Of a stretch of 64,000 bases of DNA, positions 8,321-16,757 are shown piece after piece. Position 1 is the first letter of the stretch. The number at the start of each line of letters is the position of its first letter. The DNA lies in NCBI GenBank assembly GCA_963787045.1, contig CAWBBR010000010.1, positions 62,001 through 126,000 of the forward strand, given 5' to 3'. Position numbers and translations under genes: made by a program. Under the pieces are notes generated by a model that was not told the DNA's origin, made no database searches, and was given only the letters and a program-made list of their open reading frames with translations. The DNA comes from DATJGR01 sp963787045 (lineage in GTDB: Bacteria > Pseudomonadota > Gammaproteobacteria > Pseudomonadales > Azotimanducaceae).

Positions 8321-8836
8321 TCAATGCGGAAATGCCACGTGCTGCGGGGGCGGCGGTGGTTCCAGTGGCGGCTTTCCGTTCATCGGCGGTCGCGGCCACG
8401 GGCGATGTCCCGGTGGCCGTGGTCCGTAACCCCAGAATGGTACGTAAAGCGGGTAATAATCCTCGTACTCCGGCTCCCGCGCTTCGCGCTGTTGCTGCAG
8501 CGCCGCTTCCGTTCGCACGTAGTCGAGATCGAGTTGCTGCCGTTCGAGATCTTCCTTGGCGCGCGCGTGGCGGCTCGTTTCCAGAATCTCCAGCAGGGCG
8601 AGTTGCTGCTCGAACAGCTCGTTCGCGCGCTCTACGTCTTCGCGCAACGGCGTCGGCGGCGGCAGCACTTCGACGGGAACCGCAGACGGATGCGGTGCGT
8701 CGCTGAACGAAACCACCCCGTCGGCGTCGACCGATCGATATACCGTCGTCGAAGCCCCCTCCTCGGCCCACGCAAGGATCGGTATCAGGCAGCACGCGGC
8801 CCCTGCGTAGAGTCGTTGGCGAACGGCGCGTTTCAT
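8321..8836 (-). CDS. DUF4124-containing periplasmic protein
   Basis: 171 residues with a signal peptide (RLYAGAACCLIPILAWA) and an N-terminal DUF4124-type segment, VYRSVDADGVVSFSDAPH. The middle (residues about 62-120) is a charged helical region rich in Glu, Gln and Arg, likely coiled coil. The C-terminus is proline-rich and aromatic (YGPRPPGHRPWPRPP). DUF4124 proteins are common in proteobacterial envelopes but their function is unknown. The gene is divergent from the operon starting at 8913. Confidence 0.78.
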   Translation of the reverse strand: MKRAVRQRLYAGAACCLIPILAWAEEGASTTVYRSVDADGVVSFSDAPHPSAVPVEVLPPPTPLREDVERANELFEQQLALLEILETSRHARAKEDLERQQLDLDYVRTEAALQQQREAREPEYEDYYPLYVPFWGYGPRPPGHRPWPRPPMNGKPPLEPPPPPQHVAFPH

Positions 8837-8912
8837 GCGATTTCTTCGGGCTGTTCCACTACCGGATTTCGGTCGATACTACCGCAGCCTGAGCACATCC
8901 GGGGAGAGACGT

Positions 8913-9311
8913 ATGGCGGTCCTGCTGGATTTCTCGAAACTACCGGCGCGTGCGAACGCCGACGGTGAGTTCGCGCTGCACGCGCGGTTCTGGAACGCCA
9001 CCGTGAAGCTGCGGGTCGGACCGTCGAACTACCGCGTAGCCGTGCGCGACGGAAAGCTGACGGAATGCGCGCCGTGGTTCGGCGGCATGGCCTGCGATCT
9101 CGCCATAGAGGCGGACGAAGGCGAATGGGTGAACCTGCTGGAACCGATGCCGAAGCCGTTCTATCAGGACCTCTACGCCGCGACCATCCATCACGGTTTT
9201 TCGGTAGCCGGCGATACCCTCGACTACTGTGCCTACTATCCGGCGCTGCGGCGGCTGGTCGAACTGATGCGGGCGGAGCGTCAGCTGACGCCTGTGGTGC
9301 GCCATGACTGA
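8913..9311 (+). CDS. Conserved hypothetical protein, first gene of hydrolase-VOC operon
   Basis: 132 residues from the ATG at 8913, chosen because it is preceded by GGGGAGAG; the longer frame to 8835 overlaps the divergent gene. No signal peptide. The sequence is a small alpha/beta protein (FSKLPARANADGEFALHARF, then RLVELMRAERQ near the end), somewhat reminiscent of SCP2-like sterol/lipid-binding folds, but I do not recognise it securely. It overlaps the alpha/beta hydrolase gene by 8 bp, so the two are translationally coupled and probably act on the same compound. Confidence 0.75.
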   Translation: MAVLLDFSKLPARANADGEFALHARFWNATVKLRVGPSNYRVAVRDGKLTECAPWFGGMACDLAIEADEGEWVNLLEPMPKPFYQDLYAATIHHGFSVAGDTLDYCAYYPALRRLVELMRAERQLTPVVRHD

Positions 9312-10164
9312 TGCTCGATTCGACAGCGCAGTGGGCCGCTACGTGCACCTGAATCTCGGCGGCGTCAGCCATCGCGTGTACTTCGAAGAAAGCGGTTCCG
9401 GCATCCCGTTGCTGCTGCAGCACACCGCCGGCGCGGACGGTCGCCAATGGCGCCACGTGCTCGAAGACGCCGAGCTGCGCAAACGCTTCCGGATGGTGGC
9501 ATACGACCTGCCGTACCACGGCAAATCGGTGCCGCCAACGACCGAACAATGGTGGAGCACGCCGTACAAACTGACGCGCCAGTTCCTGGTCAGCGTACCG
9601 GTGACGCTGGCAGCCGCGCTCGACATGCGCAAACCCGTGTACATGGGCAGCTCGATCGGCGGACATCTCGCGATCGACCTCGCCATCGAACACCCGGAAA
9701 CGTTCCGCGCCGTCGTCGGACTCGAAGCATCCGCGCACACGCCGGGCGGCTACGTCGACGAGTTCTATCACCCGGCAATCTCGAACGATTTCAAAGCCCA
9801 TCTGATGTACGGCCTCACCGCACCGATGAGTCCGGAACCGTATCGGCGCGAAACCGCGTGGGTGTACAGCCAGGGCGCACCGGCGGTGTTCAAGGGCGAC
9901 CTGTACTACTACTCCGTCGATCACGACGTGACGGAAACGGCCAGGACGATCGACACCAATCGCGTATCGGTCGACATCCTGAACGGCGAATACGACTGGA
10001 GCGGCACGCCGGAGCTCGGCCAGGCACTCGCAAATCTCATTCCAGGCGCGCGCTATCAGACGATGACCGGGCTCGGGCATTTTCCGATGAGCGAGAACCC
10101 GGAGCGATTCCTGTCCGTGATCCGGCCGGTGCTGGAGCGCATCGCGAATCAGTCGGCGTCGTGA
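9304..10164 (+). CDS. Alpha/beta hydrolase
   Basis: 286 residues. The nucleophile elbow is MGSSIGG (Ser117), the oxyanion region is LLLQHTAGADG, and the catalytic histidine is in GLGHFPM near the C-terminus; NGEYDWSG supplies the acid. The fold matches esterases, lipases and C-C hydrolases; substrate unknown. It lies between a small unknown protein (8-bp overlap) and a VOC protein (GTGA overlap), making a tight three-gene operon. The presence of a VOC family partner hints at degradation of an aromatic or otherwise activated ring compound, but this is inference. Confidence 0.87.
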   Translation: MTDARFDSAVGRYVHLNLGGVSHRVYFEESGSGIPLLLQHTAGADGRQWRHVLEDAELRKRFRMVAYDLPYHGKSVPPTTEQWWSTPYKLTRQFLVSVPVTLAAALDMRKPVYMGSSIGGHLAIDLAIEHPETFRAVVGLEASAHTPGGYVDEFYHPAISNDFKAHLMYGLTAPMSPEPYRRETAWVYSQGAPAVFKGDLYYYSVDHDVTETARTIDTNRVSVDILNGEYDWSGTPELGQALANLIPGARYQTMTGLGHFPMSENPERFLSVIRPVLERIANQSAS

Positions 10165-10568
10165 ACGCGCTGCCGTTCGAATCGCTCGACTATCTCTACC
10201 TTCCGGCCCCCGACATCGACGCGTCCGTTGCGTTCTACACGACCGTTCTCGGCGGCGAACTGCTGTGGAAAATTCACGACGCGTCGACGTGGGTCGCGGC
10301 CGTTCGACTGGCGGCCGACGGACCCGCTGTAGTGCTGGCAGATCATCTCGCGCCGGGGCGCGGCTTGATGATTTACCGGGTTCGCGATCTGGCGGATTCG
10401 CAACGGACTCTCGTCGAGCGCGGCTGGTCCGCCGAATCGGAGTCGGTCGAACTACCGCAAGGACCGTGTCGCGTGTTTCGCGATCCCGCCGGGCAACGAC
10501 TCGCCATCTATGAGCGGGTGCGCCCCGGCATGGACGAACGCTTTGCGGGGCGTTTCGACGATCAATAA
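10161..10568 (+). CDS. VOC family protein (glyoxalase/dioxygenase-like)
   Basis: 135 residues from the GTG at 10161, which overlaps the hydrolase stop (GTGA). One or two vicinal-oxygen-chelate beta-alpha-beta-beta-beta modules are visible: LYLPAPDIDASVAFYTTVLG at the start and FRDPAGQRLAIYE at the end, the latter with the terminal Glu typical of metal ligands. Members include glyoxalases, extradiol dioxygenases and binding proteins. Its function is presumably tied to the adjacent hydrolase. The 3' end overlaps the convergent gene by 7 bp. Confidence 0.82.
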   Translation: MNALPFESLDYLYLPAPDIDASVAFYTTVLGGELLWKIHDASTWVAAVRLAADGPAVVLADHLAPGRGLMIYRVRDLADSQRTLVERGWSAESESVELPQGPCRVFRDPAGQRLAIYERVRPGMDERFAGRFDDQ

Positions 10569-11404
10569 TCCAGTCGGTAACGATCGCCGTCGCGCACGAT
10601 TCGCCCCGCGGTCGGCGCGGCGAAGTGGGTGCCGATGATCAGCACCGGACGGTCGGAATAACGTTCGAGGAAACGCTCACGCGTGCTTGCAGCGCCAAAC
10701 GGATCGACATCTGCGCTGCTCGACCAGCCGGGATGCGCGATCTGACACGGGTGGTGAATCATGTCGCCGGTGATTACGGCCTCCTCACCGCGGGACGTGA
10801 TGTGCACGCTGACATGTCCGGGCGTATGCCCCGGCGTTGGTTCGAGCCTGATCTCGTCCGTGACACGATGTGTCTCGCTAACCAGATCCGCTAAGCCGCG
10901 GTCGAAGATCGGCTGCACCGAATCTTCGATGACGGGACCGTATTCCTGCGGTTCACGGCTCCAGTGCTGCCATTCCTTCTCGGCGAACAGATACCGGGCC
11001 TTGGCAAACGTCGGCTCCCAACGGCCGTCGACGAGTCGGGTATTCCAACCGACGTGGTCTACGTGCATGTGGGTGCACAAGACCGTGTCGACGCGTTCCA
11101 GCGCGAAGCCGCGCTCGACGAAGTCGTCCAGAAAGCGTCCCTGCATACGATTCCAACGCGGGTAAGTGCGCACCTTGTCGTTGCCGATGCAGGTATCGAC
11201 CACGATGCACTGGTCGCGCGTCTCGAGGACCAGCGCATGAATGCTGAGAACGATGCGCTGCTGTGCGTCGACGAACGGCGAAATCCAGTCGATCGCGTCG
11301 AGCTTTTCGGGCGTCGCCTGCGGCAACAGGTACGGCCCGAGCGACGCGGTGGTGAGTTCGACGATCTGGGTGATCTTCACGTCACCGATTTGCCACGTGA
11401 GCAT
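10562..11404 (-). CDS. MBL-fold metallo-hydrolase
   Basis: 280 residues from the ATG at 11404, chosen because MLTWQIGDVKI is the usual family N-terminus. The zinc-binding motif is CTHMHVDHVGW, followed by further ligands in TPGHTPGH and ITGDMIHHP. The family includes lactonases, quorum-quenching enzymes and esterases. It is divergent from the enoyl-CoA hydratase gene with about 108 bp between them, a likely shared promoter region. A lactone- or ester-hydrolysing step in a catabolic route is plausible but unproven. Confidence 0.86.
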   Translation of the reverse strand: MLTWQIGDVKITQIVELTTASLGPYLLPQATPEKLDAIDWISPFVDAQQRIVLSIHALVLETRDQCIVVDTCIGNDKVRTYPRWNRMQGRFLDDFVERGFALERVDTVLCTHMHVDHVGWNTRLVDGRWEPTFAKARYLFAEKEWQHWSREPQEYGPVIEDSVQPIFDRGLADLVSETHRVTDEIRLEPTPGHTPGHVSVHITSRGEEAVITGDMIHHPCQIAHPGWSSSADVDPFGAASTRERFLERYSDRPVLIIGTHFAAPTAGRIVRDGDRYRLDY

Positions 11405-11512
11405 CGCGTGTGTCCTGTTTCGGTCGTGCTCGACCAGGGTTCCCAGCATTGCAAATGCTGCGTCCCTGATCAAAGATCTCGATCCACTTCGCGCGACGCA
11501 CAGGGGAATCCG

Positions 11513-12295
11513 ATGAAATACGGCGATGTAGAAGTCACGAAAAACGGCCATGTGGCGATCGTCGAGATTCAGCGCGCGCCGAACAATTTCTTCGACGTCG
11601 CGTTGATCAATTCGCTCGGCGACGCGTTCGACGCGATCGACGCCGATGTCGAATGCCGCGCGTCGGTGCTGTGCGCGCAGGGCAAGAACTTCTGCGCCGG
11701 CGCGAACTTCGGCGATCGCTCGCAGCAGGCCGAACGCGACAACCGCACCACGACCAGCGGCAATCCGCTGTACTCCGCGGCGGTACGCCTGTTCAGTGCG
11801 AAGAAACCCATCGTCGGTGCGATCAACGGCTCGGCCGTTGGCGGCGGCTTCGGTCTCGCGGTGATGCCCGACTTTCGCGTCGCGAGTCCGGAGACGCGGT
11901 TCACCGCGAACTTCGTGAAGCTCGGATTTCATCCGGGCTTCGGGCTCACGTACACGCTGCCGCGGCTGATCGGCCAGCAACGCGCCAATCTGATGTTCTA
12001 CACCGGCCGGCGCGTCGATGGCGAAACGGCGCACGCGTGGGGTCTCGCCGACGTACTCACCGATCAGAGTTCGCTGCGCGACGAAGCGCTGAAGCTCGCC
12101 GCCGAAATCGCAGAGAACGCGCCGCTCGCGTTGGTATCGGTGCGCGCCACGATGCGCGCCGGTATTGCCGCGGCGGTGAAGACGCAGACCGATCACGAGT
12201 TCGTCGAGCAGCACCGCCTGCAGCAGACCGAAGACCACAAGGAAGGCGTGCGCGCGGTAGCCGAGCGGCGGCCAGGCAACTTCAAAGGTCGGTGA
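11513..12295 (+). CDS. Enoyl-CoA hydratase/isomerase family protein
   Basis: 260 residues; the crotonase fold is shown by CAQGKNFCAGANFGD (oxyanion hole) and NGSAVGGGFGLAVMPDFRVA (second oxyanion-hole helix). The C-terminal helix includes TEDHKEGVRAVAERR. It probably hydrates or isomerises an acyl-CoA in fatty-acid-like or side-chain beta-oxidation. I chose the ATG at 11513 because it has CAGGGGAA nearby; the longer frame overlaps the divergent gene. Neighbouring SDR, P450 and transporter genes support a role in catabolism of a lipid or terpenoid substrate. Confidence 0.9.
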   Translation: MKYGDVEVTKNGHVAIVEIQRAPNNFFDVALINSLGDAFDAIDADVECRASVLCAQGKNFCAGANFGDRSQQAERDNRTTTSGNPLYSAAVRLFSAKKPIVGAINGSAVGGGFGLAVMPDFRVASPETRFTANFVKLGFHPGFGLTYTLPRLIGQQRANLMFYTGRRVDGETAHAWGLADVLTDQSSLRDEALKLAAEIAENAPLALVSVRATMRAGIAAAVKTQTDHEFVEQHRLQQTEDHKEGVRAVAERRPGNFKGR

Positions 12296-12307
12296 CGGCG
12301 CGAACCC

Positions 12308-13708
12308 TCACGAGCGGCGGCGTTGCAGTTCGACGCGTATCCGCGCGTGTTCGGTTTCGTCGAGTTTGAAGCGGATCATCATCACCGAACCGATCGCGTA
12401 GCAGACCAGCGGGAAGAGGCTGTATAGCGACACCATCGCGACCTTGGCCGTCATCGTCTGCGCCACGTTCGGCACGAAGCCGGACGCCTGCAATACGAAC
12501 CCGGTCAGCAGCAGCATCACGCCGGTCGCGCTCTTGGAGACGAAACTCCACACCGAGAAGTACGAACCTTCCTTGCGTTCGCCGGTGAGGTATTCGTCGT
12601 AATCGATCACGTCGCCTTGAATCGACGGACCGACGGTGCCGCCGCAACCGGCGGCGAGCCCGGCAAAAATCGCGGCGAGCACGATGACCCAGATACGGTT
12701 CGCTTCTTCGGCGATGAACGGCAATGCGAACATCACGCCGAACGATGCGCCCGTCAGCAGCATCGAGAAGATCCAGATGCGGATCTTGCCGAATCGCCGC
12801 GACAGCGGAATCCACATCGGCACCGAAAACGTCGACGGAATCATGTACGCGAGGATGATCGCGGGCGCGAGTCCGAGGTTGCCGACCACGTACTGCGCCA
12901 CGTACAGCGTCAGTGCGCCGATGGCCGCCGAACCGACGCTCTCGATGAACGTGACGATGATCAGCAGGCGTGCGTGCGGATTACGCCAGACGTCGGCGAA
13001 CGCCTTGTACGGCAGGCCGATCGGGCGATTCTGGAATTCGGCGCGTTCGCGCAGCTTCCAGACCGCGAACAGCACCATGCCGAACATCAGGATCGATGCG
13101 AGCCAGGAGATTCCTTCCGCGGCGGCGCGCGTCGCCTCCGGTCCTTTGGCTTCGGCGTTGATGAAGATCTGCATGCTGGCGAGCGCGAGGATCGAACCGA
13201 GCGTGAACGCCGCATGGCGCAGACCGAACAGGCGGCTGCGTTCGTGATAGTTCGTCGTCAGCTCCGCGCCGAGCGACAGATGCGGCACCGCGAACAGCGT
13301 GATCGCCGAGTAGAAACCGATGACGCCGACCGCCATCCACATCGCGAGGCCGAACGTGCCCATCGTGGCCGGTGGCGAAAACAACATGACGAACGTCGCG
13401 CACGTCGGAATGACGCTCGCGAGCATCCATATGCGGCGGCGTCCCATCCGATGCTTCGTGCGATCGCTGAGATAGCCGACGATCGGATCGACCACCGCAT
13501 CCCACACGCGCGACACGCTGAAGATCACGCCCATCACGGCCGGCGCGATCAGCAGCACGTCGGTCGAGAACTTCATCACGTACAACGACAGCAGCAGGAA
13601 CATGTAACCGGCGCCGACACCGGGCGCACCGTATGCGAACACGGTGCTCCACGAGATGTGGTCGGATTGCTCCGCCGAAACTTCGACCGATTTCTGGACT
13701 GCCGACAT
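12308..13708 (-). CDS. GPH-family (MelB-like) MFS transporter
   Basis: 466 residues with about twelve hydrophobic segments. The family motif is seen as RVWDAVVDPIVGYLSDRTKH (Asp in helix II and the cytoplasmic loop), followed by RMGRRR. Other family landmarks are ERSRLFGLRHA and QGDVIDYDEYLTGERKEGSY. GPH transporters use cations to import sugars or glycosides, though many environmental members occur beside steroid or terpenoid catabolism genes. It is followed by the SDR gene only 5 bp away in coordinates (the SDR is upstream in transcription), so the two probably form one operon. Substrate unknown. Confidence 0.88.
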   Translation of the reverse strand: MSAVQKSVEVSAEQSDHISWSTVFAYGAPGVGAGYMFLLLSLYVMKFSTDVLLIAPAVMGVIFSVSRVWDAVVDPIVGYLSDRTKHRMGRRRIWMLASVIPTCATFVMLFSPPATMGTFGLAMWMAVGVIGFYSAITLFAVPHLSLGAELTTNYHERSRLFGLRHAAFTLGSILALASMQIFINAEAKGPEATRAAAEGISWLASILMFGMVLFAVWKLRERAEFQNRPIGLPYKAFADVWRNPHARLLIIVTFIESVGSAAIGALTLYVAQYVVGNLGLAPAIILAYMIPSTFSVPMWIPLSRRFGKIRIWIFSMLLTGASFGVMFALPFIAEEANRIWVIVLAAIFAGLAAGCGGTVGPSIQGDVIDYDEYLTGERKEGSYFSVWSFVSKSATGVMLLLTGFVLQASGFVPNVAQTMTAKVAMVSLYSLFPLVCYAIGSVMMIRFKLDETEHARIRVELQRRRS

Positions 13709-13713
13709 GCCGA

Positions 13714-14493
13714 TCAGGCGTTGCGGATCGTCATGCCGCCGTCTACCGGCAACGCGACACCGGTGATGAAGCTGGCGGCCGGCAGCACGAGACTCAGCGT
13801 GCCGTGCGCCACTTCTTCGGGATCTGCATAGCGACGCAGCGCGACGCGGCGACGCGCGAACTCCTGCTTTTTGTCTTCCGGAATGCCTTGCGTCATGCCG
13901 GTGCGGATCGGCCCGGGGCAGATGCAGTTCACTGTAATGCCTTCTGCACCAAGCTCCACCGCCAACGACCGCGTCAAGCCGATCACCGCATGTTTCGCCG
14001 CGGTGTACGGACTGCCGAAGCGCGTCGCGCCAAGCCCCTCGGTGGACGCGATGTTGACGATGCGCCCCGACTTCGACTTGCGCAGATGCGGCAGCGCTGC
14101 GCGGATCGTGCGCGTGTGCGCGGTGATCAGCACGTCGAGCGATTTCTGCCACGCCCCTTCGTATTTTTCGTCGTCGATCGCGATCGGAATCGAGATGCCC
14201 GCGTTGTTGACGAGGATGTCGATGCCGCCGAAGTGGTCGGCGATTTCCGCCGTGACCCGATCGATCGCGGCGCGATCGGACAGATCGAGCGTCCATCCGC
14301 GCACAGTGCCGCCCGCACCTTCGATTTCGCCAACGACTTTCTTGAGGTCCGCGTCGTTCAGGTCGATCGCCGCAACCTTCGCACCTTCGTCCGCGAACAG
14401 TTGCGCCGTCGCCCGACCCATACCGCTGGCGGCACCTGTGACGATGGCAACCTTGCCGGCGATCGATCGGCTGAGTTTGGAGAGCCGTGCCAT
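13714..14493 (-). CDS. SDR family NAD(P)-dependent oxidoreductase
   Basis: 259 residues. Cofactor motif TGAASGMG (residues about 19-26), NNAG, catalytic Ser in NIASTEG, YTAAK (Tyr and Lys) and the C-terminal LPVDGGMTIRNA are all present. An acidic residue after the second strand (AIDLND) favours NAD(H). It oxidises or reduces an alcohol or ketone, probably in the same route as the transporter just downstream (5 bp) and the P450s nearby. The divergent lipoprotein gene starts about 120 bp away. Confidence 0.9.
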   Translation of the reverse strand: MARLSKLSRSIAGKVAIVTGAASGMGRATAQLFADEGAKVAAIDLNDADLKKVVGEIEGAGGTVRGWTLDLSDRAAIDRVTAEIADHFGGIDILVNNAGISIPIAIDDEKYEGAWQKSLDVLITAHTRTIRAALPHLRKSKSGRIVNIASTEGLGATRFGSPYTAAKHAVIGLTRSLAVELGAEGITVNCICPGPIRTGMTQGIPEDKKQEFARRRVALRRYADPEEVAHGTLSLVLPAASFITGVALPVDGGMTIRNA

Positions 14494-14616
14494 GTGTCCC
14501 CCTGAACGTCGAGTAGGGGGCGGATTCTATCCCGGAGTTGCGCGTCGTGTATTGCCGGTGTCGTGCCGCACACGCCGGTACCGTATCATTCACCCTCCGC
14601 GGCCAACCGGGATGCG

Positions 14617-15024
14617 ATGTTGAAGAGGATGTCGAACGGAAAGACCCTTGCGATTGCGGTCGCCGCGACGCTTTCGGCGTGTGCGTCGCACGGCGACAAA
14701 CACGGAACGGTGTCGGGCAGCGCGGACCTCGCGGCGTTCTACGAAATTCCGTTCGACGCGGTATTCGTCGCGACGCTGGAGGACGTTTCACAAGCCGATG
14801 TGGCGGCGCAGGAGTTGGGTCGCTCGCGGCTCGAACCGGCCGGCCAGCCGCCGTTCCACTTCCAGATCGACTACGACAAGGGTCTGATCGATCCGCGCCA
14901 TCGCTATGTCGTTAGCGCGCGTCTGACATCGGACGGACGCATTCTGCTCAGCTCCGATACGTCGTATCCGGTGCTCACTCAAGGCGCCGGCGACAAAGTC
15001 ACGATTATTCTGAAGCAGCCGTAA
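14617..15024 (+). CDS. YbaY-family lipoprotein
   Basis: 135 residues from the ATG at 14617. The signal peptide ends in the lipobox LSAC, so the protein should be lipid-anchored. The mature part has the YbaY-type beta-sandwich pattern: a strand with VFVATLEDVSQAD, then FQIDYDKGLIDPRHRYVVSA, then DTSYPVLTQG. Relatives are envelope proteins of unclear role. An ATG at 14629 is an alternative start. It is convergent with the PPK2 gene, the two stops being only 6 bp apart. Confidence 0.8.
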   Translation: MLKRMSNGKTLAIAVAATLSACASHGDKHGTVSGSADLAAFYEIPFDAVFVATLEDVSQADVAAQELGRSRLEPAGQPPFHFQIDYDKGLIDPRHRYVVSARLTSDGRILLSSDTSYPVLTQGAGDKVTIILKQP

Positions 15025-15030
15025 CGCCGG

Positions 15031-15930
15031 TTACTCCGCCTCGAGTCGCGTCCGCGCAGCGGCCAGTTCCGCCTTCTCCTCGGGGGTTATCTTCGGATAC
15101 GTCAGGTCGAGTTCGGCGATCGCTTCGACGACCGCGCTCACTACCACGAGACGCGTGAACCACTTGTTGTCGGCGGGAACGACGTACCACGGCGCGTGCT
15201 TGGACGCGGTGTTGCGGATCGCCTGCTCGTAGGCGTCCTGATACTCCGACCAATGCGCGCGTTCCGCGACGTCGGCCGACTGGAATTTCCAGTTCTTCTC
15301 CGGCTCGTCGAGGCGTTCCATGAAACGGCGCTTCTGCTCCTCCTTCGACACGTGCAGGAAGAATTTCAGAATGCGCACGCCGTTGCGCGTGAGATAGCGT
15401 TCGAAGTTGCCGATGTCTTCGTAGCGTTCGTTCCAGATGTCGTTCGTCACGAGCGACGGCGGCAGCTTCTGTTTCGCCAGCACTTCCTGGTGCACTTTCA
15501 CGATCAGCACTTCTTCGTAATACGAGCGATTGAAGATGCCGATCTGACCGCGCGCGGGCACGTGCCGCATGTGGCGCCAGAGGTAGTCGTGATCGAGATC
15601 TTCCACCGACGGCGCCTTGAACGACGTCACTTCACAACCTTGAGGGTTGATGCCCGACGCGAGGTGCTTGATGGTGCCGTCTTTTCCCGCCGCGTCCATC
15701 GCCTGGAACACCAGCAGCAACGACCAGCGATCCTGCGCATACAGCACGTCCTGCTGCTCGGCGAGCCAGCCGACACCCTTTTCAAGCATTTCCTTGGCTT
15801 CCGCTTTGTCGGCGGACTTCAGATCGCCGGTATCGCTCGGGTCGAAGTCCTTCAGCGAAAAGTCTTTGCCTTTCGATATGCGGAACGGCGCAACCAGTTT
15901 TTCGATTCGTTCCAGTTCGGATTTCTTCAC
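15031..15930 (-). CDS. Polyphosphate kinase 2 family protein
   Basis: 299 residues from the GTG at 15930. Walker A-like MDAAGKDGTIKH and the lid/Walker B region IFNRSYYEEVLIVKVHQE are diagnostic of PPK2 enzymes, as is the C-terminal PADNKWFTRLVV. PPK2 proteins use polyphosphate to phosphorylate nucleotides (ADP/GDP, or AMP depending on class), regenerating NTP or maintaining nucleotide pools. It starts 8 bp after the upstream SDR stop, implying co-transcription with the SDR/P450 genes, a context with no obvious functional link. The class cannot be assigned from motifs alone. Confidence 0.92.
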   Translation of the reverse strand: MKKSELERIEKLVAPFRISKGKDFSLKDFDPSDTGDLKSADKAEAKEMLEKGVGWLAEQQDVLYAQDRWSLLLVFQAMDAAGKDGTIKHLASGINPQGCEVTSFKAPSVEDLDHDYLWRHMRHVPARGQIGIFNRSYYEEVLIVKVHQEVLAKQKLPPSLVTNDIWNERYEDIGNFERYLTRNGVRILKFFLHVSKEEQKRRFMERLDEPEKNWKFQSADVAERAHWSEYQDAYEQAIRNTASKHAPWYVVPADNKWFTRLVVVSAVVEAIAELDLTYPKITPEEKAELAAARTRLEAE

Positions 15931-15938
15931 GTCGCGCC

Positions 15939-16757
15939 TCAACCCTGCGCGTTGCCGAGCGGATCGCCGAACAGCGCACGCGAGAACACTTCCACGTCGG
16001 GACCTCGGCGCAGGTGATGACCGCCGTCGACCGACAGGTTGATACCGGTGATCCAGCTCGCTTCGGGTCCGCACAGAAACCGCACGGCCGCGGCGATGTC
16101 TTCCACCGTGCCGGTGCGGCTGATCGGCATGCACTTCAGATAGTCCTCGTGCACCGAATCGGTGGCGAACAGTCCGGCCGCAATTTCGGTATCTACGAGT
16201 CCGGGCAGCACGCTGTTCACGCGCACTTTTGCCACGCCCATCTCGTCCGCAGTGTTGCGCACGAGCATGTCGATGGCGGCTTTGCTGACGCAGTACGGAC
16301 CCATGAAGCGATGCGTGCGCGCGCCGGCGATCGACGAGATCGCGCACATCGAACCGCCGCCGGCTTTTGCAATCGCGGCGCCCGCGTGTTTGAACGTATA
16401 GAAGGTGCCGGTCAGGTTGGTCTTCATGATCGTGTCCCACACCGGCGCGCCGGTGATGACGATCGGACCGATCGCGCCGGTGCCCGCATTCGCAACCGCG
16501 ATCGTCAACGGACCGGCGCGTTGCGCCACCGCAACGGCGTTGGCGACGTCGTCTTCGTTCCCGACATCGCCGGCCGAGATCTGCACGCGGCCGCCTGTTG
16601 CAGAAATCTCTGCCGCCGCGCGTTCGAGCTTTTCGGCGTTGCGGCCCATCAACGTTACCGCGGCGCCGTCACGCGCAAACGCCTTCGCGCACGCGAGGCC
16701 GATGCCGCTGCCGCCGCCGGTGACGAGTGCGTTGTGGCCGGACAATGAACTGCTCAT
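15939..16757 (-). CDS. SDR family oxidoreductase
   Basis: 272 residues with TGGGSGIG (cofactor loop), VANAGTG (a variant of NNAG), catalytic SSIAG and YCVSK, and the C-terminal LSVDGGHHLRRGPD. The ATG at 16757 overlaps the upstream P450 stop (4 bp), so translation is coupled. SDRs beside P450s often oxidise the hydroxyl product of the P450, for example during sterol or terpenoid breakdown; this pairing is inferred from position. The protein extends about 20 residues beyond the usual C-terminus. Confidence 0.9.
   Translation of the reverse strand: MSSSLSGHNALVTGGGSGIGLACAKAFARDGAAVTLMGRNAEKLERAAAEISATGGRVQISAGDVGNEDDVANAVAVAQRAGPLTIAVANAGTGAIGPIVITGAPVWDTIMKTNLTGTFYTFKHAGAAIAKAGGGSMCAISSIAGARTHRFMGPYCVSKAAIDMLVRNTADEMGVAKVRVNSVLPGLVDTEIAAGLFATDSVHEDYLKCMPISRTGTVEDIAAAVRFLCGPEASWITGINLSVDGGHHLRRGPDVEVFSRALFGDPLGNAQG

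Noticed and set aside
10562..12238. 558-codon extension of the MBL-fold gene
   Set aside because: The extra N-terminal part is antisense to the enoyl-CoA hydratase; the ATG at 11404 gives the expected family start.
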